Below, one piece after another: positions 44,064 through 53,781 of a stretch of DNA of 64,000 nucleotides. The notes under the pieces were generated by a model, which saw only the letters and a list, made by a program, of their open reading frames with translations, was not told the DNA's origin and did not search any database. The translations under genes were made by a program, and so were the position numbers. This DNA is from Mucilaginibacter sp. SJ (GTDB lineage: Bacteria > Bacteroidota > Bacteroidia > Sphingobacteriales > Sphingobacteriaceae). The stretch lies in contig NZ_CP118631.1 in NCBI RefSeq assembly GCF_028993635.1, positions 3,782,001-3,846,000 on the forward strand, given 5' to 3'. Every line of letters begins with the position of its first letter. Positions within the stretch are counted from its first letter, which is position 1.

Positions 44064-44851
44064 GCTGATACGTTAAAAAATGATCTGACCATTTCGTTGT
44101 CTGATTTTTCGAGCTCTTGGTACGAACCCTCGGCTATATATTTACCATCATCCATTACCAGGATCCTGTCGGCCGTAATGCGGGCACACTCCATATCGTG
44201 GGTAATAATGACTGATGATATTTCATACTTCCGTTGCAGCCGGTTAATCAGCTCACTGATCTCACGGGATGTTATAGGATCAAGCCCGGTAGTAGGCTCA
44301 TCATACAACATAATTTCAGGGTTAACAATCAGTGTACGGGCCAGTCCTACCCTTTTCCGCATACCGCCCGACAGATCTGATGGCATTTTATCTATGGCAT
44401 CAAGCAAACCAACTGCATCCAGCACCCCTTCAACCTTTTTATTAATTTCCTTCCGGTCTTTCAGCTTCAACACCCTGGTAAGCGGAAACTCCAGGTTATC
44501 CCTCACCGTCATAGAATCATATAAAGCCCCACCCTGAAAAAGGAAGCCTATCTTTATCCTAAGCTGTTTAAGCTCATCATCATCCATCGTGGTAACATCT
44601 TCACCAAATACTTCCAGGCTGCCGCCATCGGGCTGTAACATACCTACAACGCACTGAATAGTAACCGATTTTCCCTGGCCTGATTTCCCAAGCACCACGA
44701 TATTTTCACCTTTTTTTAAGTCAAAACTGATATCTTTAAGCACCTGCTTTTTACCAAAGGATTTTTTGATCCCCTTGGCACGGATCACCACTTCTTTTTT
44801 TTGAGCTGATAGTTCCTTTTCGGCTTCAGTATGTTGGTTTGCTTCTTTCAT
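44060..44851 (-). CDS. mlaF: Mla-type ABC transporter ATPase
   Basis: A 263-residue ATPase: Walker A GKSGQGKSV, signature DLSGGMRKRVGLARTL, Walker B MLYDEPTTGLDP and the switch HDME. The extended C-terminus matches MlaF. It powers lipid trafficking across the envelope with MlaE and MlaD. Second gene of the three-gene unit. Confidence 0.92.
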   Translation of the reverse strand: MKEANQHTEAEKELSAQKKEVVIRAKGIKKSFGKKQVLKDISFDLKKGENIVVLGKSGQGKSVTIQCVVGMLQPDGGSLEVFGEDVTTMDDDELKQLRIKIGFLFQGGALYDSMTVRDNLEFPLTRVLKLKDRKEINKKVEGVLDAVGLLDAIDKMPSDLSGGMRKRVGLARTLIVNPEIMLYDEPTTGLDPITSREISELINRLQRKYEISSVIITHDMECARITADRILVMDDGKYIAEGSYQELEKSDNEMVRSFFNVSA

Positions 44852-44852
44852 C

Positions 44853-45632
44853 TCATTTATAAAATAACAAACTGGTGATCTGAACGGCTATCGCATCAAT
44901 AATAAAAATCCACAACGAGGCAGTTACCACAGCCGAGTTTGCAGCTATGCCTACACTTTCAGTGCCTTTATCCGAGTGATAACCTTTATAACATCCCACA
45001 AAACCAACTGCAAACCCAAAAAGCACCGTTTTTGCAACTGCAGGCAGCAGATCCGAAAAATCAAGCGAGGCTATGCATTTATTGAAATAAAGGGAAAAAC
45101 TGATGCTATCGGTGAAGTTGAGCGCCAGGAAACCGCCAAAAAGCCCAATAGCATTACCTATAACGGTTAACAACGGAATCATAAAGCTGGCGGCCAGTAT
45201 GCGCGTTACCACCAAGTATTGGACCGGATTGGCGCCTGATACCTCCATAGCGTCAATCTGTTCGGTAACTTTCATACTGCCCAGCTCGGCACCAATACTT
45301 GAAGCTATTTTACCGGCACAGATGATAGCGGTAATCACGGGCCCTATTTCACGTACCAGTGATACCGAAAGAGTTTTAGGCAGCATACTTTCGGCACCAA
45401 GTTCAACCAGCGATGGCCTGAGTTGCAAAATAAGCACCAACCCCATAATAAAGGAGGTAATACCCACCAGCATCATTGACCGGTAGCCTATTTCGTAGCA
45501 TTGCCTTACAAACTCCGACCATTCAAAGCCGCCGGCAAATATGTTGCGGAAAAAACGCGAGAAGAACACCACATAGTCGCCTATGCCTTCCAGCCATTTC
45601 CTCCATCCGCTTAGTTCCTGCTGTGCTTCCAT
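44853..45632 (-). CDS. mlaE: MlaE-family permease
   Basis: A 259-residue integral membrane protein with five helices and the MlaE pattern LVREIGPVITAIICAGKIAS near residues 105-130. First gene of the mlaE-mlaF-mlaD unit. It moves phospholipid between membranes. A start at 45632 is well placed, with a hydrophilic head before the first helix. Confidence 0.9.
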   Translation of the reverse strand: MEAQQELSGWRKWLEGIGDYVVFFSRFFRNIFAGGFEWSEFVRQCYEIGYRSMMLVGITSFIMGLVLILQLRPSLVELGAESMLPKTLSVSLVREIGPVITAIICAGKIASSIGAELGSMKVTEQIDAMEVSGANPVQYLVVTRILAASFMIPLLTVIGNAIGLFGGFLALNFTDSISFSLYFNKCIASLDFSDLLPAVAKTVLFGFAVGFVGCYKGYHSDKGTESVGIAANSAVVTASLWIFIIDAIAVQITSLLFYK

Positions 45633-45729
45633 CAGTGAATCTTAAATAATAGTAAACAACAACAAAGCAATGCTCAATTGTTTTTGAACTTTCAATAATA
45701 TTCACTTTATGGATTCAGGTAAGTACTGA

Positions 45730-46440
45730 TTATGACATCGGTACGTCAATGATCAGGAAACGGGATGGCTCTTGGGCTATAATTGTAAGTGAACTTGTAT
45801 CATAAACGCCCAGCGCATCTTTTTTGTTTAAAACCTGGTTGTTTATTTTAGCCGCTCCATCTAACACAAACACGTAAGCGCCGTTGCCTTTGGTTTTGAT
45901 ATCATAATTTATTGTCTGCCCTGCCTCAAACTCGCCCATCGAAAATGTGGCATCCTGGTTTATCCAAAGTGTGTTTTCACTTCTTTCTGGAGAGATCAAT
46001 GTGGTTAACTCATTCAATTTAAAACGGTCTTTAAAACTCATCTGATCGTAACGGGGCTGGATATTCCTTTCTTTAGGAAAAAGCCAGATCTGAAGTGTAT
46101 TTGCCGCTTCTGTATGCGATGCATTGTATTCTGAGTGATATACACCGGTGCCGGCCGACATTACCTGCACCTCTCCCGCATTCACCACCCCGGTATTACC
46201 CATACTGTCCTTATGCTCAAATCCCCCCTTTAAAGGTATCGTTATAATTTCCATATTGTCATGAGGATGGCTGCCAAAGCCCCGGCCTGCAGCAATAATA
46301 TCATCATTTAATACACGCAAAGCGCCAAAGTTCATCTTATCTGGATTATAATATGATGCAAAGCTGAATGAGAAGTTTGCTTTTAACCAGCCTATATCAT
46401 TGTGTCCCCGTTCTGATTCGGGATAAAATATTGTTTTCAT
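45730..46440 (-). CDS. Pirin-family protein
   Basis: A 236-residue bicupin. The metal site of the N-terminal cupin is visible in GFGSHPHDNMEIITIPL and then FEHKDSMGN (His, His, Glu, His). Family members bind iron and some act as quercetin dioxygenases; the substrate here is open. The gene is separate from the Mla unit by about 100 bp. Confidence 0.88.
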   Translation of the reverse strand: MKTIFYPESERGHNDIGWLKANFSFSFASYYNPDKMNFGALRVLNDDIIAAGRGFGSHPHDNMEIITIPLKGGFEHKDSMGNTGVVNAGEVQVMSAGTGVYHSEYNASHTEAANTLQIWLFPKERNIQPRYDQMSFKDRFKLNELTTLISPERSENTLWINQDATFSMGEFEAGQTINYDIKTKGNGAYVFVLDGAAKINNQVLNKKDALGVYDTSSLTIIAQEPSRFLIIDVPMS

Positions 46441-46524
46441 ATTGCTTATATAATTACATGTTTAAACACACAATATTTATTCCACAATTTAATTATGCGT
46501 ATTTTTGCGAAAAATCAATAAGTA

Positions 46525-47181
46525 ATGGCAAAAAAAACTGTTATTGCAGGCTCAAGCGGACTTATTGGCAGTCATCTCCTGCAAATTTTATTGGAACAAG
46601 CCTATTATGATGAAGTATTGATCCTGGTAAGAAAAAAATTACCTGTTCAGCATCATAAATTAAAACAGCTTGTTATTGACTTTGAACAGCCCGAAACATA
46701 CAAAAACGAGCTGAATGGCCACGCTTTGTTTTGCTGTTTAGGATCAACTAAAAAGAAAACGCCCGATTTGGCAGTCTATCGCAAGATAGATCATGATTAT
46801 CCGTTATTACTGGCGCAACTGGCTAAGCAAAATGGAGTTGAGCAATATCACCTGGTATCGTCGATAGGTGCAGATATCAATGGGGTTAACTTCTATACCA
46901 AAACTAAAGGGGAAACTGAAGCCGATATAAGAGCTACAGGAATCCCGGCAGTACATATTTACAGGCCATCTTTTTTAGCGGGCGACCGACAAGAGAACAG
47001 GCCAATGGAAAAGTTTGTGAACGGCTTAATGAAGATTATAAATCCATTGCTTTTTGGCGGATGGAAAAAATACCAAAGCATTAAGGCATCTACTGTTGCC
47101 ATGGCCATGTATCAACAATCAATAAAACAAGCGACTGATGTATTTATATACGAGTCGGATAAAATAAAACAACTATCGTGA
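46525..47181 (+). CDS. NAD(P)-binding Rossmann-fold oxidoreductase (HTATIP2-like)
   Basis: A 218-residue short-chain-like protein: dinucleotide loop GSSGLIGSHLLQ near the N-terminus and the YHLVSSIGAD block, as in the NAD(P)H-binding HTATIP2/YbjT group. No full YxxxK site is evident. A TATTTTTG box lies 17 bp before the start. It overlaps the following ABC-F gene by 4 bp (GTGA), so the two are co-translated. Confidence 0.78.
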   Translation: MAKKTVIAGSSGLIGSHLLQILLEQAYYDEVLILVRKKLPVQHHKLKQLVIDFEQPETYKNELNGHALFCCLGSTKKKTPDLAVYRKIDHDYPLLLAQLAKQNGVEQYHLVSSIGADINGVNFYTKTKGETEADIRATGIPAVHIYRPSFLAGDRQENRPMEKFVNGLMKIINPLLFGGWKKYQSIKASTVAMAMYQQSIKQATDVFIYESDKIKQLS

Positions 47182-49043
47182 GTACTTATCTTTCTGCCGA
47201 GAACCTTGGCCACCAATTTCATGACAACTGGTTATTTAAAAATGTAACCATAGGGATTAACCGCGGCCGTAAGGTTGCGCTTGTAGGCGTTAATGGTGCC
47301 GGCAAATCAACCTTATTAAAAATTTTAGGTGGTACTATAAAACCTACTGAAGGTAAGGTGGTACAGGCCCGTGACCTAAATATGGGTTACCTGGAGCAGG
47401 ATCCAAATTTCAAAAATGCCGTTACCATCAGCGACTATATTTTTCATGCTGATGATGTGCAGCAGCAGCTCATCCGCAGGTATGAGGAACTGATGGAGAA
47501 CGACCCGGAAAATACCAAGGCCATTGAAAAGGTAATGGAAGAGATGAGCGAGGTTGATGCCTGGGAGTACGAGTACAAGATCAAAACTATTTTAGGCCGG
47601 TTAGATATCCATCATCTCAATCAGCATATCACTACCCTATCGGGCGGACAAAAGAAACGCCTGGCCTTAGCCAAGCTGCTTATTGAAGACCCAGAAGTTT
47701 ACATTTTAGATGAACCTACCAACCACCTGGATATTGACACGATAGAATGGCTGGAGAAATTACTCACTGAAGGCAATAAAACCATATTGATGGTTACGCA
47801 CGACAGGTATTTCCTGGATAATGTGTGTAACGAGATTTTAGAGATTGACAGAGGAAAAATTCAACCTTACAATGGCAGCTACGGCTATTACCTTGAAAAG
47901 AAAGCCGAGCGTGAAGCAGCGGATGAAGCGGCATTTCAGAAAAACTCCAACCTGTTGAGGAAAGAGCTGGAATGGATGCGCCGCCAGCCCCAGGCACGTG
48001 GTACTAAGTCTAAAGCACGTATTGATGCTTATTACGACCTGGAAGAAAAAACAAAGAATGGCGGGATCCGTGACAAAGTCGAGCTGAGCGTTAAAACAGC
48101 GCGCCAGGGTAATAAGATCATGGAAATGGATCACCTGTATAAATCATTCAACGGTAACACTTATATCAATAATTTCAGTTATATATTTAAAAAAGGCGAC
48201 AGGATTGGTTTGGCCGGTAAAAACGGTAGCGGAAAGTCAACCCTGTTAAATATCATTACCGGTGCCTTACAACCAGATAAAGGAACTGTAGTTAAAGGAG
48301 AAACCACAGTAATAGGCTATTTCCACCAGGCAGGCATTACTTTTAAGGAAGACGAACGCGTAATTGATATTGTAAAGAACGTAGCGGAATTTATTACCAT
48401 GGCCGACGGTAAAACTATTTCAGCTTCTGCCTTGCTTACGCTGTTCCTCTTCCCTCCTGCCAAGCAATACGGTTTTATATCCAAACTAAGCGGTGGTGAA
48501 AAGAAACGCTTGCAGCTAATGAGCATCCTGATGAAGAACCCGAACTTCCTGATACTGGATGAGCCCACCAACGATCTGGATATCGATACGTTAAACGTAT
48601 TGGAGGAGTTTTTGACCAATTACGGCGGTGTATTGATGATGGTATCGCACGACAGGTATTTGCTGGATAAGCTAACCGATCAGCTTTTCATCATGGAAGA
48701 AAAGGGCCATGTACGCATCTTTAATGGCAACTATTCATCATACCGTTTAGAGTTAGAAGAGGCAAAACAACAAGCTAAAAAACCTGCTCCTGCAGTGCAA
48801 ACAACTGCTCCAGCGGCTAAAAAAAGCAAGTTAAGCTATAAAGAAGCCAAAGAGTTAGAAAATATTGAAGGTGAGATCAACACCATTGAGGCAAATATAA
48901 AAGATAAAAATGAACAATTAAACGCTTCAGGCATTGATCCTAAAAAGCTTGATGATCTATTAAAGCAAATAGATGTTTTAAATAAACAGCTGGACGATAA
49001 AAGCGCCCGTTGGATGGAATTAACCGAGCTAAACGAAGGATAA
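47178..49043 (+). CDS. uup: ABC-F ATPase, Uup-type
   Basis: A 621-residue cytoplasmic protein with two ABC domains (signature motifs LSGGQKKR and LSGGEKKR, Walker A GVNGAGKST and GKNGSGKST) and a C-terminal coiled coil (about 545-621) typical of Uup. ABC-F proteins act at the ribosome rather than in transport. Start is GTG at 47178, overlapping the previous stop; the next gene begins on the last base of this one (TAATG). Confidence 0.9.
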   Translation: MSTYLSAENLGHQFHDNWLFKNVTIGINRGRKVALVGVNGAGKSTLLKILGGTIKPTEGKVVQARDLNMGYLEQDPNFKNAVTISDYIFHADDVQQQLIRRYEELMENDPENTKAIEKVMEEMSEVDAWEYEYKIKTILGRLDIHHLNQHITTLSGGQKKRLALAKLLIEDPEVYILDEPTNHLDIDTIEWLEKLLTEGNKTILMVTHDRYFLDNVCNEILEIDRGKIQPYNGSYGYYLEKKAEREAADEAAFQKNSNLLRKELEWMRRQPQARGTKSKARIDAYYDLEEKTKNGGIRDKVELSVKTARQGNKIMEMDHLYKSFNGNTYINNFSYIFKKGDRIGLAGKNGSGKSTLLNIITGALQPDKGTVVKGETTVIGYFHQAGITFKEDERVIDIVKNVAEFITMADGKTISASALLTLFLFPPAKQYGFISKLSGGEKKRLQLMSILMKNPNFLILDEPTNDLDIDTLNVLEEFLTNYGGVLMMVSHDRYLLDKLTDQLFIMEEKGHVRIFNGNYSSYRLELEEAKQQAKKPAPAVQTTAPAAKKSKLSYKEAKELENIEGEINTIEANIKDKNEQLNASGIDPKKLDDLLKQIDVLNKQLDDKSARWMELTELNEG

Positions 49044-49288
49044 TGAAAACATCGGATATTATAGCATCAATAGGTGTAATTATACTTTTAATAGCATTTC
49101 TGTTAAATTTAACTAAGAAACTGCCTACTGAAAGCAAGCTTTACAGCCTTTTAAATCTTATTGGAGCAGGCACATGCTGCTATGCCTCATATATAGTAAA
49201 TTTCTACCCTTTTGTGGTATTAGAGGGCGTTTGGGGGCTTGTAGCCTTAATATCATTATTCCGGGTTCCACGTGGAACATCTGTTTAA
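49043..49288 (+). CDS. CBU_0592-like small membrane protein
   Basis: An 81-residue protein with three hydrophobic helices and the pattern CYASYIVNFYPFVVLEGVW, as in the CBU_0592 family. The C-terminal FRVPRGTSV codons coincide with a parS-like palindrome (GTTCCACGTGGAAC encodes part of VPRGT). It is co-translated with uup through TAATG. Function unknown. Confidence 0.72.
   Translation: MKTSDIIASIGVIILLIAFLLNLTKKLPTESKLYSLLNLIGAGTCCYASYIVNFYPFVVLEGVWGLVALISLFRVPRGTSV
49264..49279. promoter_or_regulatory. parS-like site inside a coding sequence
   Basis: GGTTCCACGTGGAACA is a near-perfect match to the ParB-binding parS consensus (TGTTnCACGTGAAACA). It lies within the last codons of the CBU_0592-like gene. 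Confidence 0.65.
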
Positions 49289-49371
49289 TTAAGGTAATTT
49301 TGCAACTAAATCTGAAACTCCAAGCAATAAGTTAAAAATAATAGAGAGGAAAATCAGCGTAAATAAATTAA

Positions 49372-49387
49372 AGTTCCACGTGGAACA
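49372..49387. promoter_or_regulatory. parS-like site before mnmG
   Basis: AGTTCCACGTGGAACA repeats the same 14-base palindrome 108 bp downstream of the first copy and 87 bp before the mnmG start. Confidence 0.68.
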
Positions 49388-49473
49388 AATCTTGAATTGA
49401 AGTACCATTAAGTCAAGATTAGACTTAAAACCTGCGACTCAAGACTTACCAAAAGTGGAACAAGGAGGATAAA

Positions 49474-51336
49474 ATGTTTAAGAAATATAATGTAGTAGTA
49501 GTAGGTGCCGGGCATGCAGGCTGTGAAGCTGCCGCTGCCGCTGCTAACTTAGGTTCATCAGTTTTGCTGATAACCATGAATATGGGCACCATTGCACAGA
49601 TGAGTTGTAACCCCGCGATGGGCGGCGTTGCCAAAGGACAAATAGTGCGGGAGATAGATGCTTTGGGTGGATATTCGGGCATTATAACTGATAAAACATC
49701 TATCCAGTTCCGGATGCTTAATCAATCAAAAGGTCCTGCCATGTGGAGCCCGCGTGCTCAAAGCGACCGTATGCGGTTTGCCGAAGAGTGGCGTTTATCA
49801 TTAGAACGCACCCCTAACGTTGATTTTTGGCAGGATACTGTAACTTCGCTCCTGGTAAAAAACAATACAGTTACAGGTGTACGCACTTCTATAGGCATCG
49901 AAATTGAAGCGGATGCTGTTGTATTAACTAACGGAACCTTCCTGAATGGTGTGATCCATATAGGCGAAAAAAGATTTGGCGGAGGTCGTACAGGCGAAAA
50001 AGCTGCCACCGGTTTAACCGAGCAATTGGTTGAATTAGGCTTTGAAGCAGGCCGTATGAAAACAGGCACCCCACCCCGTGTAGATGGCCGAAGCCTTAAC
50101 TACAGCCTAATGGAAGAGCAATGGGGCGACCCTGTAAGAGGAAAATTCTCTTTTACCGACGTGCCGTTTATAGAAGAACAACGTTGCTGCTGGATCACCT
50201 ATACCAATACCGATGTACACGAAACTTTGAAAGAAGGCTTTGAAAGATCACCCATGTTTACCGGTCGGATCAAAGGTTTAGGTCCCCGTTATTGCCCATC
50301 AATTGAAGATAAGATCAACCGTTTTGCTGAACGCGACCGTCACCAGATTTTTGTTGAACCGGAAGGATTAAATACCGTAGAAATCTATGTAAATGGTTTC
50401 TCTACCTCCCTACCGGAGGATGTGCAATACAAAGCGCTTATCAAAATACCGGGTTTTGAGAATGCTAAAATGTTCAGGCCGGGTTATGCTATTGAATACG
50501 ACTTCTTCCCTCCTACACAATTAGGCTTAACCTTAGAAACTAAACAGATCAGCAACCTTTACTTCGCCGGACAGATCAATGGCACTACCGGTTACGAAGA
50601 AGCAGCGTCACAAGGTTTCATTGCTGGGATCAACGCGCACCAAAAAATTAACGATAAACATGAATTGATCTTGAAAAGAGCAGAGTCATATATAGGTGTT
50701 TTGATAGATGACCTGGTAACTAAAGGCACCGAAGAGCCTTACCGCATGTTCACTTCAAGGGCAGAACATCGCCTGTTATTGCGCCAGGATAATGCCGATA
50801 TCAGGCTCTCTCCTATGGGTCATGAATTAGGTTTGATCAGCGACGAGCGTTTAGAAAAGGTAAATCAAAAGGTAAAAAACTCTGATGATATTGTGGCGTA
50901 TACCAAAAGCAAGTCCATCGATCCATCAACAGTTAACAACCTGATGGAAGAATTGGGTACGAGTCCGCTTGCGCAAAGCACCAAACTATTCAATTTGTTG
51001 AGCCGCCCACAGGTAACCTTTAATGAGCTTAAAAAAGCCGATGCTTCTTTAGCCGAGCTACTTTCGGCCTACGATAAAGAAACTATTGAGCAGGCTGAAA
51101 TAAAAATCAAATATGAGAGTTATTTCATCAAGGAGATGGAGATAGTGGACCGGATGAAAAAAATGGAAGACCGTGAGATCAATCCAAATTTTGATTATCA
51201 CACGTTGGTATCGCTCTCCAAAGAGGCGCGCGAAAAATTGATGAGGATAAAACCACGCACTTTGGGCCAGGCTTCAAGAATTTCGGGCGTTTCACCCTCC
51301 GATATTTCAGTTTTGATGGTTCATGTATCGAGATAA
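49474..51336 (+). CDS. mnmG: tRNA uridine 5-carboxymethylaminomethyl modification enzyme MnmG
   Basis: A 620-residue FAD enzyme: dinucleotide motif [11 protein letters not shown] near residue 10-20, the second motif [14 protein letters not shown] and the C-terminal helical domain. With MnmE it makes the cmnm5U34 wobble base in several tRNAs. The gene (gidA) is often near the chromosome origin; two parS-like sites lie just upstream, which fits. Length agrees with family. Confidence 0.95.
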   Translation: MFKKYNVVVVGAGHAGCEAAAAAANLGSSVLLITMNMGTIAQMSCNPAMGGVAKGQIVREIDALGGYSGIITDKTSIQFRMLNQSKGPAMWSPRAQSDRMRFAEEWRLSLERTPNVDFWQDTVTSLLVKNNTVTGVRTSIGIEIEADAVVLTNGTFLNGVIHIGEKRFGGGRTGEKAATGLTEQLVELGFEAGRMKTGTPPRVDGRSLNYSLMEEQWGDPVRGKFSFTDVPFIEEQRCCWITYTNTDVHETLKEGFERSPMFTGRIKGLGPRYCPSIEDKINRFAERDRHQIFVEPEGLNTVEIYVNGFSTSLPEDVQYKALIKIPGFENAKMFRPGYAIEYDFFPPTQLGLTLETKQISNLYFAGQINGTTGYEEAASQGFIAGINAHQKINDKHELILKRAESYIGVLIDDLVTKGTEEPYRMFTSRAEHRLLLRQDNADIRLSPMGHELGLISDERLEKVNQKVKNSDDIVAYTKSKSIDPSTVNNLMEELGTSPLAQSTKLFNLLSRPQVTFNELKKADASLAELLSAYDKETIEQAEIKIKYESYFIKEMEIVDRMKKMEDREINPNFDYHTLVSLSKEAREKLMRIKPRTLGQASRISGVSPSDISVLMVHVSR

Positions 51337-51451
51337 AACGTAAATATCTGATAATTAATTAATTATAAAAAGTCCTTTAAAATCAATTATTTTTAATTTT
51401 TAATAGTACTTCTCATAAAAACATAAAAATCGCTTATATCGCCTAAAAACT

Positions 51452-53092
51452 ATGTTAAACACAAAAACGGCTATTTTTTACAAAAATTCAATACTGATTT
51501 TTATTGTTTTATTCATTTTTGGATGCGCAGCCCAACAACCTCCGCAAGGAGGGCCGCGCGACCAGACCCCGCCCAAATTGGTGAAGGCAATTCCCGGAAA
51601 TAAAACCCGGAATTTTGCTGCCAAACAAATCGACCTGGAATTTGACGAATTCATCAAACTCACTAACGCTTACCAGGAAATCAGCATGAGCCCGGCCATG
51701 GAAAAGCAACCCGAGTATTCATCAAACAAAAGGAAACTAAAAATTGAGTTTAAGGACAGCCTTCAAAAAAATACTACCTACGTTATCAACTTTGGAAAGT
51801 CAATACAAGATGTAAATGAAAGTAACATCCTTAAAAATTTCACTTATGTTTTTTCGACAGGTAACCATATCGACTCCTTGAGCATCACCGGTTCGGTAAC
51901 TAATACCCTCACCCAGGAAAAAGAGAAAGATGTACTGGTATTTATTTTCCCGGTGAAGCAGGACACACTCTTCGGAAAAAAGAAGCCGTCTATTTTTGCC
52001 CTCACCGATTCGTCAGGAAATTTCGCTTTGAATAATTTAAGGGAAGATGACTATCGCATCTATGCCTTAAAAGAAGCAAGTCCCGATAAAATTTTTAACC
52101 GCGATGAAGAGTTGATCGCCTTCCTGAAAAAACCCATTCATCTCCGGGCGGATACTTCTAATGTCCAGCTAAACTTATTCAAGCAAGATCCTGAAAAATT
52201 CAGGGTATCCGAAAAACGTTTTGATACTGATGGTAAGTTATTACTGGTATTTAACAAGGGGCTAACACAGCCGGCCATTAAAGTGATTTATCCTGCCAAT
52301 GTGGATGATAGAAAACAGGTATCGTTTTCACGTACAAAAGATACAGCATCTGTTTATCTGCGTAATATGAACTTCGACTCGCTGCGTGTGGCCATATTTG
52401 ACAAAGGCAAGCCTATAGATACCATCTATCAGCTTAAACGTAAAAATGAAAGCTTTACACGTGTTGTAACAACAAGCTATAACATGGGTAATGACAGTAA
52501 ATTAAAACCCGGCGGCAATTTAGTGATCACGGCAAGCATCCCTATCGAAAACTTTGACCAATCGCAAATTACCTTAAACGAAGATTCTGTAGCTACAAGT
52601 GATTACACCATCCAAAAAGATACAGGCAACTATAAACTGCTAAATTTAAAATACCGATGGCGGGAAACCAGTAAATATGAGCTCATACTCAATGAAGGTG
52701 CATTGACGGATATTTACGGTGATAAAAACAAACGCCTGTCTAAAAAATTCCAGATCAATAAGCTGGATAATTATAGCCAGCTCACGGTAAAACTAACTGT
52801 GCCCGATACCGCCAAAGCCTATGTGGTTGAGTTATTAAGTGAAGACAAAAAATTAATTCAAAGCGACCCTATTACCAAAAATACCTCATTGGTATATAAA
52901 GGGATCCTGGCCGCTAAATACTATGTTAGGATCATTTACGACGAAAATAAAAACGGCAAATGGGATAGCGGTAATGTAAGGTTGAAGCGACAACCCGAAA
53001 ATATCTGGCTAAATGAAAAGCTCATCACCCTGAGGCCAAACTGGGAAGCGGAGGAACCGGTGACTATTCCAAAAGAAAAGGTTACTCCTTAA
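51452..53092 (+). CDS. Ig-like domain lipoprotein
   Basis: A 546-residue exported lipoprotein (lipobox FGC, Cys25, then AAQQPPQGGPRDQTPPKL). An N-terminal SbsA-type Ig-like domain at about 40-135 (FDEFIKLTNAYQEISMSPAM) is followed by further beta-rich segments. Found widely in Bacteroidota, probably at the cell surface. Its 3' end overlaps the gamma-carbonic anhydrase gene by 11 bp in the opposite direction. Confidence 0.8.
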   Translation: MLNTKTAIFYKNSILIFIVLFIFGCAAQQPPQGGPRDQTPPKLVKAIPGNKTRNFAAKQIDLEFDEFIKLTNAYQEISMSPAMEKQPEYSSNKRKLKIEFKDSLQKNTTYVINFGKSIQDVNESNILKNFTYVFSTGNHIDSLSITGSVTNTLTQEKEKDVLVFIFPVKQDTLFGKKKPSIFALTDSSGNFALNNLREDDYRIYALKEASPDKIFNRDEELIAFLKKPIHLRADTSNVQLNLFKQDPEKFRVSEKRFDTDGKLLLVFNKGLTQPAIKVIYPANVDDRKQVSFSRTKDTASVYLRNMNFDSLRVAIFDKGKPIDTIYQLKRKNESFTRVVTTSYNMGNDSKLKPGGNLVITASIPIENFDQSQITLNEDSVATSDYTIQKDTGNYKLLNLKYRWRETSKYELILNEGALTDIYGDKNKRLSKKFQINKLDNYSQLTVKLTVPDTAKAYVVELLSEDKKLIQSDPITKNTSLVYKGILAAKYYVRIIYDENKNGKWDSGNVRLKRQPENIWLNEKLITLRPNWEAEEPVTIPKEKVTP

Positions 53093-53594
53093 ACCAGCCC
53101 GAATACATGATATAATTTTGAGGCAGTTGCTTCAACATAGCCCTTTGCTCATCAGTAAGGGGCTTTATTTTTTTTGCGGGGACACCGGCATATAGATATC
53201 CAGATTCGCATATGGTGTTTTCCAGCACTACAGCGCCTGCAGCAATGATCACAAACTCATTTACAACCGCGTGATCCATCACAATAGCGCCCATACCTAC
53301 CAACGTATGATCATACAAAGTACAGCCGTGTACAAGCGCCTTATGCCCAATAGAAACACTATTACCTATGTTGGTAGGCGCTTTTAAATAAGTAGCATGG
53401 ATCACAGCACCATCCTGGATATTGGTATTATTGCCAATTTTGATGTAATGCACATCCCCCCTGATAACCGCATTAAACCAAACCGAGCAATTATCACCCA
53501 TCACCACATCCCCCACTATAGTACAGTTTTCGGCAATAAAACAATCCTTACCCCAAACAGGGCTTTTATCTTTTACAGGTAGTATTACAGGCAT
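53082..53594 (-). CDS. Gamma-carbonic anhydrase family protein (hexapeptide)
   Basis: A 170-residue left-handed beta-helix of hexapeptide repeats (NCTIVGDVVMGDNCSVWFNA, VRGDVHYIKIG) with histidines at the usual zinc positions (VIHATY, SIGHKALVHGCTL). It may hydrate CO2, but many family members have other or unknown activity. Its 3' end overlaps the Ig-like gene convergently. Confidence 0.87.
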   Translation of the reverse strand: MPVILPVKDKSPVWGKDCFIAENCTIVGDVVMGDNCSVWFNAVIRGDVHYIKIGNNTNIQDGAVIHATYLKAPTNIGNSVSIGHKALVHGCTLYDHTLVGMGAIVMDHAVVNEFVIIAAGAVVLENTICESGYLYAGVPAKKIKPLTDEQRAMLKQLPQNYIMYSGWFKE

Positions 53595-53649
53595 ATCTCT
53601 AATTAGTGAATTATTGATTTAGTGAATTAGTGATTTGAATAATTTTATT

Positions 53650-53657
53650 TATGTTTG
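53650..53657 (+). promoter_or_regulatory. -7 box of tRNA-Gly
   Basis: TATGTTTG lies 10 bases before the tRNA. A TTTG at 53634-53637 is only 12 bp upstream, closer than usual, so the -33 box is uncertain. Confidence 0.5.
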
Positions 53658-53667
53658 GATATTATAA

Positions 53668-53740
53668 GCGAAAATAGCTCAGTCGGTAGAGCGTCAGTTT
53701 CCCAAACTGAAGGCCGCGGGTTCGAATCCCGTTTTTCGCT
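53668..53740 (+). tRNA. tRNA-Gly (anticodon CCC)
   Basis: Cloverleaf of 73 nt: acceptor GCGAAAA / TTTTCGC, anticodon stem TCAGT/ACTGA with loop TTCCCAA (anticodon CCC), T arm CGGG TTCGAAT CCCG. Discriminator T, CCA not encoded. It reads GGG codons. Confidence 0.93.
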
Positions 53741-53753
53741 CAAATTTTTAAAG

Positions 53754-53771
53754 TCTCCCCTTCAGGGGAGA
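53754..53771. terminator. Short perfect hairpin after tRNA-Gly and nadB
   Basis: TCTCCCCT and AGGGGAGA with a 2-base loop. It can end nadB transcription on the minus strand (followed by TTTAAAAATTT) and is related to the repeat at 18782-18880. Confidence 0.5.
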
Positions 53772-53781
53772 TTTAGAGGGG

